Source: Cymbomonas tetramitiformis
Taxonomy: Eukaryota > Chlorophyta > Pyramimonadophyceae > Pyramimonadales > Pyramimonadaceae
Reading direction: 5' to 3'
DNA: 27,695 nucleotides
Assembly: GCA_001247695.2 (NCBI GenBank)
Contig: LGRX02026966.1
Location: 1 to 27,695, forward strand
The notes beneath the pieces were generated by a model that did no database searches, was not told the origin of the DNA, and saw only the letters and a list, made by a program, of their open reading frames with translations. Shown piece by piece: positions 1 through 8,611 of the stretch. How positions within the stretch are numbered: position 1 is the first letter of the stretch; the number at the start of each line of letters is the position of its first letter. The position numbers were made by a program, and so were the translations under genes.

Positions 1-257
1 GCAGTGCCTCCCTGCCCCCCTGCTCTAGCTGCGGTGCGCCCCTGTTCTAGCCGCGGTGCCCCCCAGCTCCAGGTCCCTTATTGTTATACGGCCAATGAGC
101 TGATGCATGTAGGCGCGCACAATGCTTGCGTTACCATCCCGTGGTTGCCCCTTATGTACGTACCTATGATTATTACCCTTGGTCAGCGTATATTACGACC
201 TTTGCAGACCCAGATTCCCCGTTGTGAAAAACCCTGGTTTTAAGGGGTTCTACTTAG
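1..257. other. Region with no supportable gene; short GC-rich tandem repeat at the left edge
   Basis: Two clear copies of a 22-bp C/G-rich unit (starting near 20 and 42, each containing CTAGC.GCGGTG) and a weaker one to their left occupy about 1-63. The rest shows no convincing coding signal. A plus-strand open stretch from 4 to 243 has no recognisable protein character. The region ends in a pyrimidine-rich TTCTACTTAG just before the ATG at 258, which looks like a 3' splice site, so an upstream exon of the next gene could lie here or outside the window. Confidence 0.4.
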
Positions 258-2560
258 ATGGATGGCTGGGTGGGGTTGTCGCACTGTGATGGCATGGCGC
301 ATCAGAAGACTGACTTCCAAAAAAATCTCCTACATTCCGAGGTTGGGAAGGCCTTTGACGACAAGAACATGTGGATGGGCAGAACCTTTATGCAAGCTTT
401 TTCAATTATATTGGAGCCTCGGTTTCGCCAGTACATGTGTTACTCCGTCAAGTCACTGGTGTATTGCACTCAAGTCTTCAGTTGGTTGTGTAATACTATG
501 GAATGGAATATGGATCATGATTCTAAAGGCGATGTGTTTCCTCCTACAGCAACAGCACCAGCCGTGTTTGCATTTGGCTTGGCTTGGACTCTGTTGCAAG
601 AACTATGTGAAGGTGGCTCAACTTCAGATGGATATGATAATGAGATTGTAGAAAGATTTGGAGCTCAAGTTGTCGAGACGTGCATTCCCCTTGTTTTATT
701 GAGCGAAGGTCTATTTGAGCGAAAGCTTGGAGTATTCAAGAGTGTCACCAGTGGATTTGATAACAAAATGCAAACCTTGCACAAACGCTACATCAACCAC
801 GAGCACTTGGCCCAACATTCAATGGATTATTGCTTGCTTGGCACCTTCTCTAGTTGGGGACTCTTTGAGTAAACGATTCAGTGATAAGTTGCCACCTCCT
901 GTATTGCTCAATTTGGCCTTTTGTCCAGCATTGTGTGCAATTAATCAAAGTACATCGGATGAGACATGGGAACGTATCAAGGCATGCAGCAAAAATACCG
1001 TTGTGGCACATCCAGGGGCTTCATTTATTCCTGCTCAAGCAGTATGCCTTCAATTCTGTCAGCAAACAGATCCCGAGAGTTGGATGTTACTATGTGGTTG
1101 TCCAAAGTCTCTTGAGTCACAATCCCAGATGTGCGCCTTTCTTGATTCCGAGCATGGTGCTTCAGAAGGCTTGGCGCATAGTGATGACTGCCACAACCCT
1201 GACCAAGAAGTTTATGCTTTGCGCGCCAAATCAGATGTTCCAGCCCGTGTAGTAGCGGGCACCCCATGCACCATAGTGATAGAGGGTATTGATTCGAGAG
1301 GAGATCCCGTTCGTCTATCACCGAGCAAGTTCACAATTTGCAGGATTGATGCCACGATATTAACACATGGATCTCCCGAGACACCAATTAGATATGGCTC
1401 AGATCCACAACATCGAAGTTGCATTTCGGTGCTTTTTACGCCATTTGAATGTCGTCGAGACGCGTTGCTTGTTTTTAAGTACCGCGACAATGCAGCTTTC
1501 ACATGTTACGAACACAGTTTTACTGTTTTGCCAGGCTTGATTTCTCCAGATCATTGTCAACTTTCCATCAGTCCCGCCACATAGAACGATGATATACTCC
1601 GCGTCGAGCATGTGCTGCTGGCAACAATTTATTGCAATGATGCGTATGGTAACAAATGTGCGCGGGATTGCTTGGACGATGATACATTGAGTTTTCATTT
1701 AATGGGTGCAGAATTGTACCCTGGATTTCGTTCGGATCGTTCAGTTCCTGAGACGCTTGGCCTTGTGACCAAATATATTCAAGTGCGAGGTCCAGCAAGC
1801 CTTGATTTAGAAATTACAGTTCGAATCGGTGGCAAGAGTATCCCTCTCAAATCAAGCTCAGGCGACACATATCGAATGCAAATTCATCCAAGTCGGCCGA
1901 GTGCAGTGCACTCATATTTGGTGTATCAAAGTGGGAGCGATAGTAGTATTATAGGCGATCGCATAAAGTTTGACTTAATTTTGAAAGATGCATTTGAAAG
2001 CCGGGTTGATGTTACTTCGACATTGTTGGATGACATTTCTTTCTTATTGGTGGGCTCTCTAAATGAACGCCTCTCAGCTGAAGATATAACCTGGCATGGG
2101 TCTGTGGTAAGCTTTATAGTCAAGCCCAAACGGCATGGTCTTCATCAAACCGAATGCACAATTCTTGGCACCAGGGTGAATAAATTTAGTGGATGGTACA
2201 AGTTGTGATCAGAATGGGATTGTGCGCGTAAGCCGTCATTCAGCCGAGCAGGCTGAGTTAAAGTCACTCCAAACCGACATTGGGGTAAATTCGAGTGAAC
2301 TTGACGTACTTAAATTGGAATTGCAATCTGCATCTGATATGTTAGTGGAATCAAGGAATGAGAAAAGTAAAGTGCATCAGCAAGGACGAGAAGCTCGAGT
2401 TGCGGGTGAGGATACGAAGCAGTTGAAAGAGACATATTGCACCTTGCAGAATAAGGTTGCTAGCCTAGATAAGAGAAAGCAATCGCTTGATAGTCGGATT
2501 GAGTTATTGCACCAGTGTATTAGCGCAAAGAAAAGTCGAATGTCCAAGTTGTTATCATGA
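258..2560 (+). CDS. Intron-containing gene: filamin-like repeat protein with C-terminal coiled coil
   Basis: Unnamed gene. My best model has exons 258-708, 854-2106 and 2213-2560. Intron 709-853 ends in CTTCTCTAG (its donor could also be at 742 or 751). Intron 2107-2212 starts GTAAGC and ends GATCAG. The phases fit and join three different reading frames. The middle exon encodes Ig/filamin-like segments: AGTPCTIVIEGIDSRGDP, then VLPGLISPDH, the proline-glycine link typical between filamin repeats, then ATIYCNDAYGNK. The last exon is rich in Leu, Lys, Glu and Gln in a heptad-like pattern and is probably a coiled coil of about 90 residues. An in-frame TAG at 1582-1584 interrupts the middle exon. 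It is either the end of a third intron (1429-1584, phase 0 on both sides) or a real nonsense codon. Chromatin proteins of the SMCHD1/DMS3/GMI1 kind also combine Ig-like segments with coiled coils, but I see no hinge or ATPase. The true 5' end is not fixed, as ATG 258 directly follows a splice-acceptor-like sequence. Confidence 0.55.
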
Positions 2561-2744
2561 TGTGCATATATAGTGTGTTGGTGTGTATTTACACAGACGT
2601 ATGCGATCATTGAGGCTATCTTGATATAATTATTATACATATTGAAGAGAATCGCATTTATCACCGTTAGAAGAGAAAGCATGTTTCATACTCATAGAAG
2701 GGAATACACTAATTGTGTTGCGTACATGCGTAGTTCAAATCATA

Positions 2745-3449
2745 CTAATGAGAAGCAGCAGGTGGCACAAATGCAGCCATCAAGATAGCTTGCTTGATCG
2801 TTTTGAACATGGCCTCATCGATTGTACCCTCGTCTAATCGTTCTTGAAGTTGAGCAAGGCGTTCATCCAAGGTATCTAAAGGCCTAGTGTTTTCATCTGT
2901 TGATGGCTTCTTTGCAGATACACGTTTGCGCTTAACACTCCTGCAAATCAATAACTGAAAATTCAATTGCACCTTATATTCTCGTGCTCCATAGAGCGGA
3001 AATAGCATAGATATCAAGCCATCGCTGTGTAACCAGGAAAAAAGTACCTGCTCATTCCGCCAGCGACTGTGGAGTCATTATTCGTAGACTCCATGGCATG
3101 CGTATTTGATTGCCATTCCTGCATTGATAACGGGAGTCATCAAACAAGTATATAATGCACGAGGTTATATATATAAATATATACTGCAGGATGGAAAAAT
3201 ATATCACACTGAGGCACCAACAACACGGTGTGGGCAAATTCTGTCCGAGCCTGTTGATTACCGAATGATAATCAGCGAGCAACTTATACAGCTTCTCTTG
3301 ATCTTGTCGGAACTCCTTCTTAAGCAACATGTTCCCCAAAGGATACTTGTATGCCAACTTCTCCACGAGCTGCTTGTGTGTTTCAAGGGATATTGGTTGC
3401 ACGCCGGCGAGCGACTTCACCTTGTTGCGATCGCGGTTCTCAACGAGAG
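2745..3449 (-). CDS. Intron-containing gene of unknown function, 3' part (at least 3 exons)
   Basis: Not recognised. Three minus-strand exons join in consistent phase: 3449-3262, 3118-3048 and 2940-2745, the last ending in TAG. Intron 3261-3119 runs from GTAATC to CAATGCAG. Intron 3047-2941 runs from GTACTT to GATTTGCAG. The first listed exon follows TTATATTCTTCCAG and starts in phase 1, so at least one 5' exon is missing from the model. The 150 codons encode a charged, helix-prone N-terminal part (THKQLVEKLAYKYPLGNML, then KKEFRQDQEKLYKLLADYHS), a polar linker, a basic cluster SRSVKRKRV that could be a nuclear localisation signal, and a C-terminal amphipathic segment (DTLDERLAQLQERLDEGTID). 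It is convergent with the filamin-like gene, with about 185 bases of AT-rich DNA between the two stop codons. A small nuclear or adaptor protein is possible, but nothing identifies its role. Confidence 0.5.
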
Positions 3450-3710
3450 CTGGAAGAATATAAACATATGGCAAAATGAGATTTTTCTTTACACAGCAAG
3501 GTTATTATCACAGTGTGCTAGTAAATAAATAACAACCGGGTCACGCCGGGAATTATAAGTGTAACACAACTTCGAACTACTAGTCTAGTTTCATTCTACG
3601 GCACGATTCTTACTTGCATGTCACGCACTGCAAAAAGGAATAGCATGAAGGTGTTATTTACACATAGTAATCTGAAATTACGTTGTATGCACGCGTAAGT
3701 GGAGATTTCA

Positions 3711-3862
3711 GGGCTGCGTGGGGGTGTAAGGGCTGCGTGGGGGTGGTACGTGAGGTGTAAGGTGTGTAGTGGTTTAAGGGCTGCGTGGGGGGTCTAAGGG
3801 CTGCGTGGGGGGTGTAAGGGCTGCGTGGGGGTCTTAGGGCTGTGTGGGAGTGTAAGTGCTGC
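3711..3862. repeat. G-rich minisatellite, 19-20 bp unit
   Basis: At least six copies of GGGCTGCGTGGGGG, each followed by GTGTAA, GTCTAA or a variant, start near 3711, 3730, 3779, 3798, 3818 and 3837. Spacing is 19-20 bp except for one degenerate interval. The plus strand is strongly G-rich. The array lies about 260 bp upstream of the most 5' recognised exon of the gene ending at 2745, and about 130 bp beyond the 3' end of the gene ending at 3994. No coding function is likely. Confidence 0.85.
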
Positions 3863-3993
3863 GTTCTCCAGCTGTATTCTCCAGCAATATGCAGCAATGG
3901 CTTCCTGCCCGAGATACTCAGGAGTAGGAGCAGAAAGGACTTTCCGTCGAAGAAACACTTGCAGGCCAGGATACGTTACCCAACATGAGAAGA

Positions 3994-5752
3994 TCAGGTT
4001 TCAGTTTCAGGATTTGCAGGCACATTTTTATATACCATCGGAGTGCAGGCACTTAAACTACAATGGCAACGGCAGAATAATAGCATACCGAAGCGCCCAG
4101 CAGTCTTGTTTGGCAATGACTTTGCAGGGTAAAGTGCCTGCATCATAGTAAGCTCCAAACGGATCACGATAATAAATTTAGAAAACGGAGCATCCATAGC
4201 AAAATGATTAAATAATCAGCTTTGTGATGCCACATCACATTCAACAAAGTACAGTGAAGTCCGAAAAAACAGTTTACCTGCCTTCGCACCGCACTTGGCT
4301 TAGTCAACTTCGTCCATACACCCGTGCCGAAAGTTGCAGACATCCATGGAAGCGGACCAGGAGCAGAATCTACAAGTGCTGTAACAGTGCCAGTGCTGCT
4401 TTGTTGGGCTGCAATTTCCGTGCCAGGTTTCAGCATGCAACTATTTAACTTGACCAGGTGTTTCGATTTGGGTAAATTATGACATTCTCGCCACCCTGGC
4501 TTTTGCTCAGTCCAAGGAAGAGGACTTGCCGTGTTTGCAGCAGCAGCAATAGGCTGAGTGGTAATGCGAAATGCAACTTCTACCACTAAACTTTCAAGGA
4601 GCCGTTGTAGGTGATCACGAGATGCATCCGCTGGAAAGCGATTTAGACACAGGTTGGCTAGCAAAACGTCCGACTCCGGAGATTTCCAATTTTCTGGAAA
4701 TAGGTTTTGGACATAATCGCTAGCGATCGCCCGTTTATTTTTGTTAGGAGCATCACTATCAGAGTTCACGGACCGATAACGCACTGGAGTAGCCATCTCG
4801 TGAAAAACAGAAGGGAAACTACGAATTTCTAAGTCTGCTTCCTTCTGTGTCAAGCATCGAAAATACTCTCCTATCCCGAGTGATGAAAGCACCACGATTG
4901 TTGGTAGGCCTGCTCGAATAAGAAACTTCGTTATCAAGGTGTTATTCAAACAGTGGTCACGAAAGAAGTTGCGAGTGTTTGGGCTCTCGGGGTCGCATTG
5001 AAAACTGTCGGAAGGCAGCTCGAGGAGCATCTTAATTTCAGAACTGCCCGCATCTGCGAGGGCCACCTGCATAGAGGATTCCCGTTGAAATTCTGTCAAG
5101 AGAGGTGATATTCTTGGGCGTATTGTGAGCAGCAATAATACGATAGCCCAAAGAGAGTATGGAGTGGGTTGGAAATAAGAGCTATAATGCGGAGGAGTAA
5201 AAAGAAATATCGCCCTTGTTGATTACAGTTGGTCTTTTAAGACTTAGTGAGTCGCAGCATGTCAGAAAGGATGAAAGGACAAGGAGGGCTTAAGTAGATG
5301 CGCACCTTGATATGGAACTCGTCAACATGTTCGACACCGGAAATGACAAGTTGGTCATCGAAACCGCTTCCATCTATTACGAGTTTCCGCCGTTGATCTT
5401 CTGGAGCGCGGTGTATTTTCCAAGATTCGACATCGAACACTTCTGCGACTCTGTTTTCACCTTCCGAAGTTGCACGTGCACTCTCATCTCGAGCTTCAGT
5501 TTCCGGAATTCCACCAGTATTCTGAGGTCGAGCTGCAGTTCCTTGAGTTCCAGCGGTATTCTGAGGAGATCTAGGAGTGGAACGTCTCTTCCGAAAGAAA
5601 TCATCATCGTCGCTATCGGAACTGCCACCGGGGTGTGAGTCTGAGTGTGAGTCATCATCGGAGCTGTGCAGCGCCCCCCCGCAAGCCCGATGCGCACCTC
5701 GCAAATGCGAAACTGATGGTGCTTCCTCATTATTTTCACAACTCTCACTCAT
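3994..5752 (-). CDS. Four-exon gene of unknown function (445-residue model)
   Basis: Not recognised. A four-exon minus-strand model is phase-consistent throughout: 5752-5306 starting at ATG, 5181-5067, 4909-4278 and 4137-3994 ending in TGA. It totals 1338 nt. Introns are 124, 157 and 140 nt with GT-AG ends (GTGCGC to TTATAG, GTGGCC to GAGCAG, GTAAAC to GATGCAG). The N-terminal exon encodes a low-complexity acidic and serine-rich region (HSSDDDSHSDSH, SSDSDDDDFFRKRR) followed by Thr/Gly/Pro-rich sequence, then a more ordered stretch around VFDVESWKIH and VEHVDEFHIK. The third exon encodes mixed globular sequence (VVLSSLGIGEYFRC, LLANLCLNRF). Intron 2 is open in one frame, so an unspliced or alternatively spliced form is possible. 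The acidic serine-rich start and KRKR-type clusters would suit a nuclear protein, but this is only inference. Confidence 0.55.
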
Positions 5753-7577
5753 CGAATCGCGGACGGAGAATATCCAGAACAGTATCAAGGAAAAAACAAG
5801 GATCTGTAACCGAGAAGAGGAGAAACCGAGTGCACACTGCTTCAATAGTCAACTTTCCTTATCGCTCACGGGCTTCGAATTTGCATTTCAAATCGAAATT
5901 CAAATTCAAATTACTTTCATTTACAGTGTACAAGGTGACACGAGTTCGAGTTTGAGTTCGTATAATTTTGATCGTAGAAATACCATTGGCTGACTTCAGC
6001 CGTTGCGAATTCCGTCTTTAAAACGCCGTAGGATACGATGAGGTCGCGTACGCCCGTATCCTGAGACGTACGTGGCTACTACCCAAATTCATGGTCCTAC
6101 CACAAGGACCAATAGGCAATTGCGGTTTCGATCACTAAATCGACTATTTGAGGCACAGGCAACATTTGCACATGATATTTATGAGTTAAATGAATTTTAT
6201 TTCTTATAGCGGCGGCCCCCATGAGACTTTAGGTGTGTGGTTGAACGACACGCTTTAGGGGTGTAATTTCACCAAAAGCTTGAAGAAAATGGTGGTCCTA
6301 CCACAAGGACCACGTTATTTTGAGTATTAGGAGTCACATGGGGGGCTCACGGTGATGCTCATGGTTATACATCTTGAGTTTATGACCAAATAAGATAACT
6401 GAATCGGTTACTTCGCACCCTCATCATCATTTCGCTCTATTTCAGCATGGCGCATGTTCAACACAATGCAAATTCCGAATTTAGTGAATTTCGGACTTTA
6501 GAAATTGGCATTCATCCATTCTAAAATGTACACGCCAGTCGAAAAATATTTGGATGATGTTAGACTTTCAGAAATTCGCAATACATATATACTTGAAGAT
6601 TTAATGTGCCGCACACACCAACCTTGCGATATATGCCCTCTAGCAAGCAATTATGATGGCTGGCTGGTCAGCTCGCGTGACCACTGTTTTAGGGGGGAAA
6701 CCAACGAGCCAATATATTAGAGGGGAAGCCAACGAGCCAACGAGCCAATATATGCATTCCAACCGGGCCTACCGCCCAAATATGATTGGGACAGGTGTAT
6801 AGGTTCAATTTGATGGTATCCGCGCAGGTGTAGTGTTGATATATGATTGGTAAAAAAATTATTGAAGATGAGTCACTAATTTGCCACATTTTGAATGTTC
6901 CAAAAAATCCGTTTTGAAAAATTTGAATGTAGAGGTTTGAAATGCGTTCGTCATGGATACATGGGATGGATATAGGCCAAACCAGCGTTCAAATAAATTA
7001 ATATAGGACCTATATATACCACCTTGCATTGGTTAGACACCACAAATCACGGGAGATGGCCAATTAAATTATCGGAACAATGGTCCTCGTGGTAGGACCA
7101 AATCGTCGATTTGGTCCTACCACAAGGACTGCGGGGCAGTAGCCATACGATACGGCTACCGTTGACGTATGTCCCCCCAAGGTTGGACCTCGTGAGACAG
7201 AGCGAATTCATGAATATAAATATATAATTAATCTTATCCAAATGTCCTTTTTATATATTATTGAAATCTGAATATATGTATGGGAGTACGATTTCATACG
7301 GTGACAACTAGGAAGCCGATCATACCCAAGTATCTGGAACGAACCAATAATCGAAATCCATGCGAGCAAGTATCATTACATCGTGTCGTATCGGTACACC
7401 TAGACATAACATGACTGAGTTGGCAGCAAATATTCCGTAGCGACGACAGGAGCATGTGGAACGAGGGCTGGGTTTCGAAACACGATCCGAAAGTCAGCCC
7501 TTCCGAAACCGGTTCAAGGGTCCCGAGAAGGACCTGGTGGCTCCAGAGCGTATACTGGAGCGGGCGCTAATGTGGAT
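5753..7577. other. Gene-poor region with inverted-repeat (MITE-like) sequences
   Basis: No ORF here looks like a real protein. The first 200 bases upstream of the minus-strand gene's ATG are rich in AATTCAAATT and TTCGAG-type short repeats and would hold its promoter and 5' UTR. Hairpins are at 6030-6062 (AGGATACG and CGTATCCT arms) and 7139-7159 (GTAGCC and GGCTAC arms). A small duplication of CCAACGAGCCAATATAT is at 6701-6752. The semi-palindromic 18-mers are listed separately. The last 100 bases lead into the 212-residue ORF. Confidence 0.6.
6093..7130. repeat. Dispersed 18-bp semi-palindrome flanking about 1 kb; possible MITE ends
   Basis: GGTCCTACCACAAGGACC occurs exactly at 6093-6110 and 6294-6311. 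It recurs at 7082-7099 in inverted orientation with one change, and at 7113-7130 with the last base changed. The 7083-7130 pair forms a near-perfect 24-bp inverted repeat. Each 18-mer can itself fold, with 6-bp arms GGTCCT and AGGACC. TGGCTACTACCC lies just outside the left copy and a similar inverted sequence lies outside the right copies. Together these look like terminal inverted repeats of one or more small non-autonomous DNA elements. No transposase is encoded between them, and target-site duplications were not found by eye. Confidence 0.5.
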
Positions 7578-8216
7578 ATGTCTCAAGTGGCCACCCCATC
7601 TGAGGCAAGGAAGGCAGCCGAGGTGGCTGCACATGGGTGGCACGCTAAGCTGAAAGTGGAGCATGCAGCAAAGATGGAATATGAGGAGAAAGCAGAGCTG
7701 TGCAAGCAAATCGAGATGGAGCACCGGTGGCCGAATCCGATGGATTTCGACGAGGCGGCGGAGCAAGGGAGTGTGTTTCGTCTCCCCATTAAATGCCTGT
7801 ACCACGCGACGGGGTACGAGGCCTGCCGGGATCAAGAGAGGGGCTGGGTGAACGAGATCAAGTCCAGCAGGAAGGAGAACCCGTGGGCCCCTTTCAATGC
7901 GGGTCTTGTTGCGATCGACGATGTCAAAACCCGTGCCGAATTCTCCTTGAAAAAAGCTCTGAGGGGAGAATACAGAGGCAAGGTTTTTGGGCACCAGCAC
8001 TGTTATCAAGCCACCGACGAGTGTCACGAGGAAATCCCGTTGGAGATAGCCTTCGCGTTCTTCGAGAGCAAGATCTACATCGGTCTCACGCCTGACATGA
8101 TTCGGTTCTTAGGCGAGATGCAGAACCAGATCGACCAGAAGCAGAAAGGCAAAGACAACACTCAGTTCATGCAAGGGCTCCGTTCGACCCTTTTCGAAAA
8201 GCATGGGGTCGTGTAA
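7578..8216 (+). CDS. Hypothetical protein, 212 residues
   Basis: Not recognised. The first in-frame ATG is at 7578, giving 212 residues and ending in TAA. The stretch is clearly richer in G and C than its AT-rich flanks, and the translation has ordinary protein composition. It starts with an alanine- and glutamate-rich probable helix (about residues 8-50, with EARKAAEVAAHGWHAKL). A mixed globular part follows (PIKCLYHATGYEACRD, PLEIAFAFFESKIYIGLTP) and then a lysine/glutamine-rich tail. No signal peptide or membrane segment is seen. It lies 17 bases before the hairpin cluster and 395 bases upstream of the pogo transposase on the same strand. It could be an accessory ORF of a mobile element or a single-exon host gene. 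I cannot decide between these. Confidence 0.5.
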   Translation: MSQVATPSEARKAAEVAAHGWHAKLKVEHAAKMEYEEKAELCKQIEMEHRWPNPMDFDEAAEQGSVFRLPIKCLYHATGYEACRDQERGWVNEIKSSRKENPWAPFNAGLVAIDDVKTRAEFSLKKALRGEYRGKVFGHQHCYQATDECHEEIPLEIAFAFFESKIYIGLTPDMIRFLGEMQNQIDQKQKGKDNTQFMQGLRSTLFEKHGVV

Positions 8217-8232
8217 CGTACAGTGCATGCAT

Positions 8233-8507
8233 CACTGAACTAATAAGCACTGAACTAATATAGCACTGAACTAATACGCGAATCTGTGCATCCACCAATT
8301 ATCACTGAACTAATTAATTATTAGTTTAAAAAAATATCACTGAACTAATACTTTATTAGTTCAGTGAGAACTAATAAATTATTAGTTCAGTGCACTGAAC
8401 TAATAACTTATTAGTTCTGGAAAATATTATTGAACTAATAATATATTAGTTCAACGGGAACTAATAAATTATTAGTTCAGTGCACTGAACTAATAATTTA
8501 TTAGTTC
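8233..8507. repeat. Cluster of AT-rich hairpins built from CACTGAACTAATA
   Basis: Three direct copies of CACTGAACTAATA stand at 8233, 8248 and 8264 (15-16 bp apart), and a fourth at 8303. Then come perfect or near-perfect inverted repeats, each pairing GAACTAATA with TATTAGTTC: 8338-8366, 8368-8388, 8397-8417, 8431-8453, 8458-8478 and 8487-8507. The block 8368-8417 is repeated almost exactly at 8458-8507, a 90-bp duplication. AGTGCACT palindromes link neighbouring hairpins. Possible roles are transposon subterminal repeats, a cruciform-forming site or a transcript-end structure. The same sequence was not seen on the far side of the transposase gene. Confidence 0.85.
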
Positions 8508-8611
8508 CACGTGTCGAAATCGGATGGATGTCTGCCGCAACCCTGCCGCCAGATTTCAAGCGTCAATATTGTTGCTTTCTTTAATTCCTTCATAAACTTT
8601 CACCCGTCGTC

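Noticed and set aside
1582..1584. Reassignment of TAG to an amino acid, as in some ulvophyte algae
   Set aside because: ORF2 of the retrotransposon, the gene ending at 2745 and the CACTA fragment all end in TAG, and a splice-site explanation is available.
3614..3627. 14-nt micro-exon between TTTTTGCAG and GTAAGA on the minus strand
   Set aside because: Its phase would introduce a stop when joined to the next exon, and the short ATG-led exon overlapping it also has the wrong phase.
5577..5993. Plus-strand open frames opposite the acidic N-terminal exon
   Set aside because: They mirror the Ser/Asp repeats of the minus-strand exon and cross its promoter region.
8233..8507. CRISPR-like array
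   Set aside because: Repeats are not separated by unique spacers of even length, copies occur in both orientations, and the context is eukaryotic.
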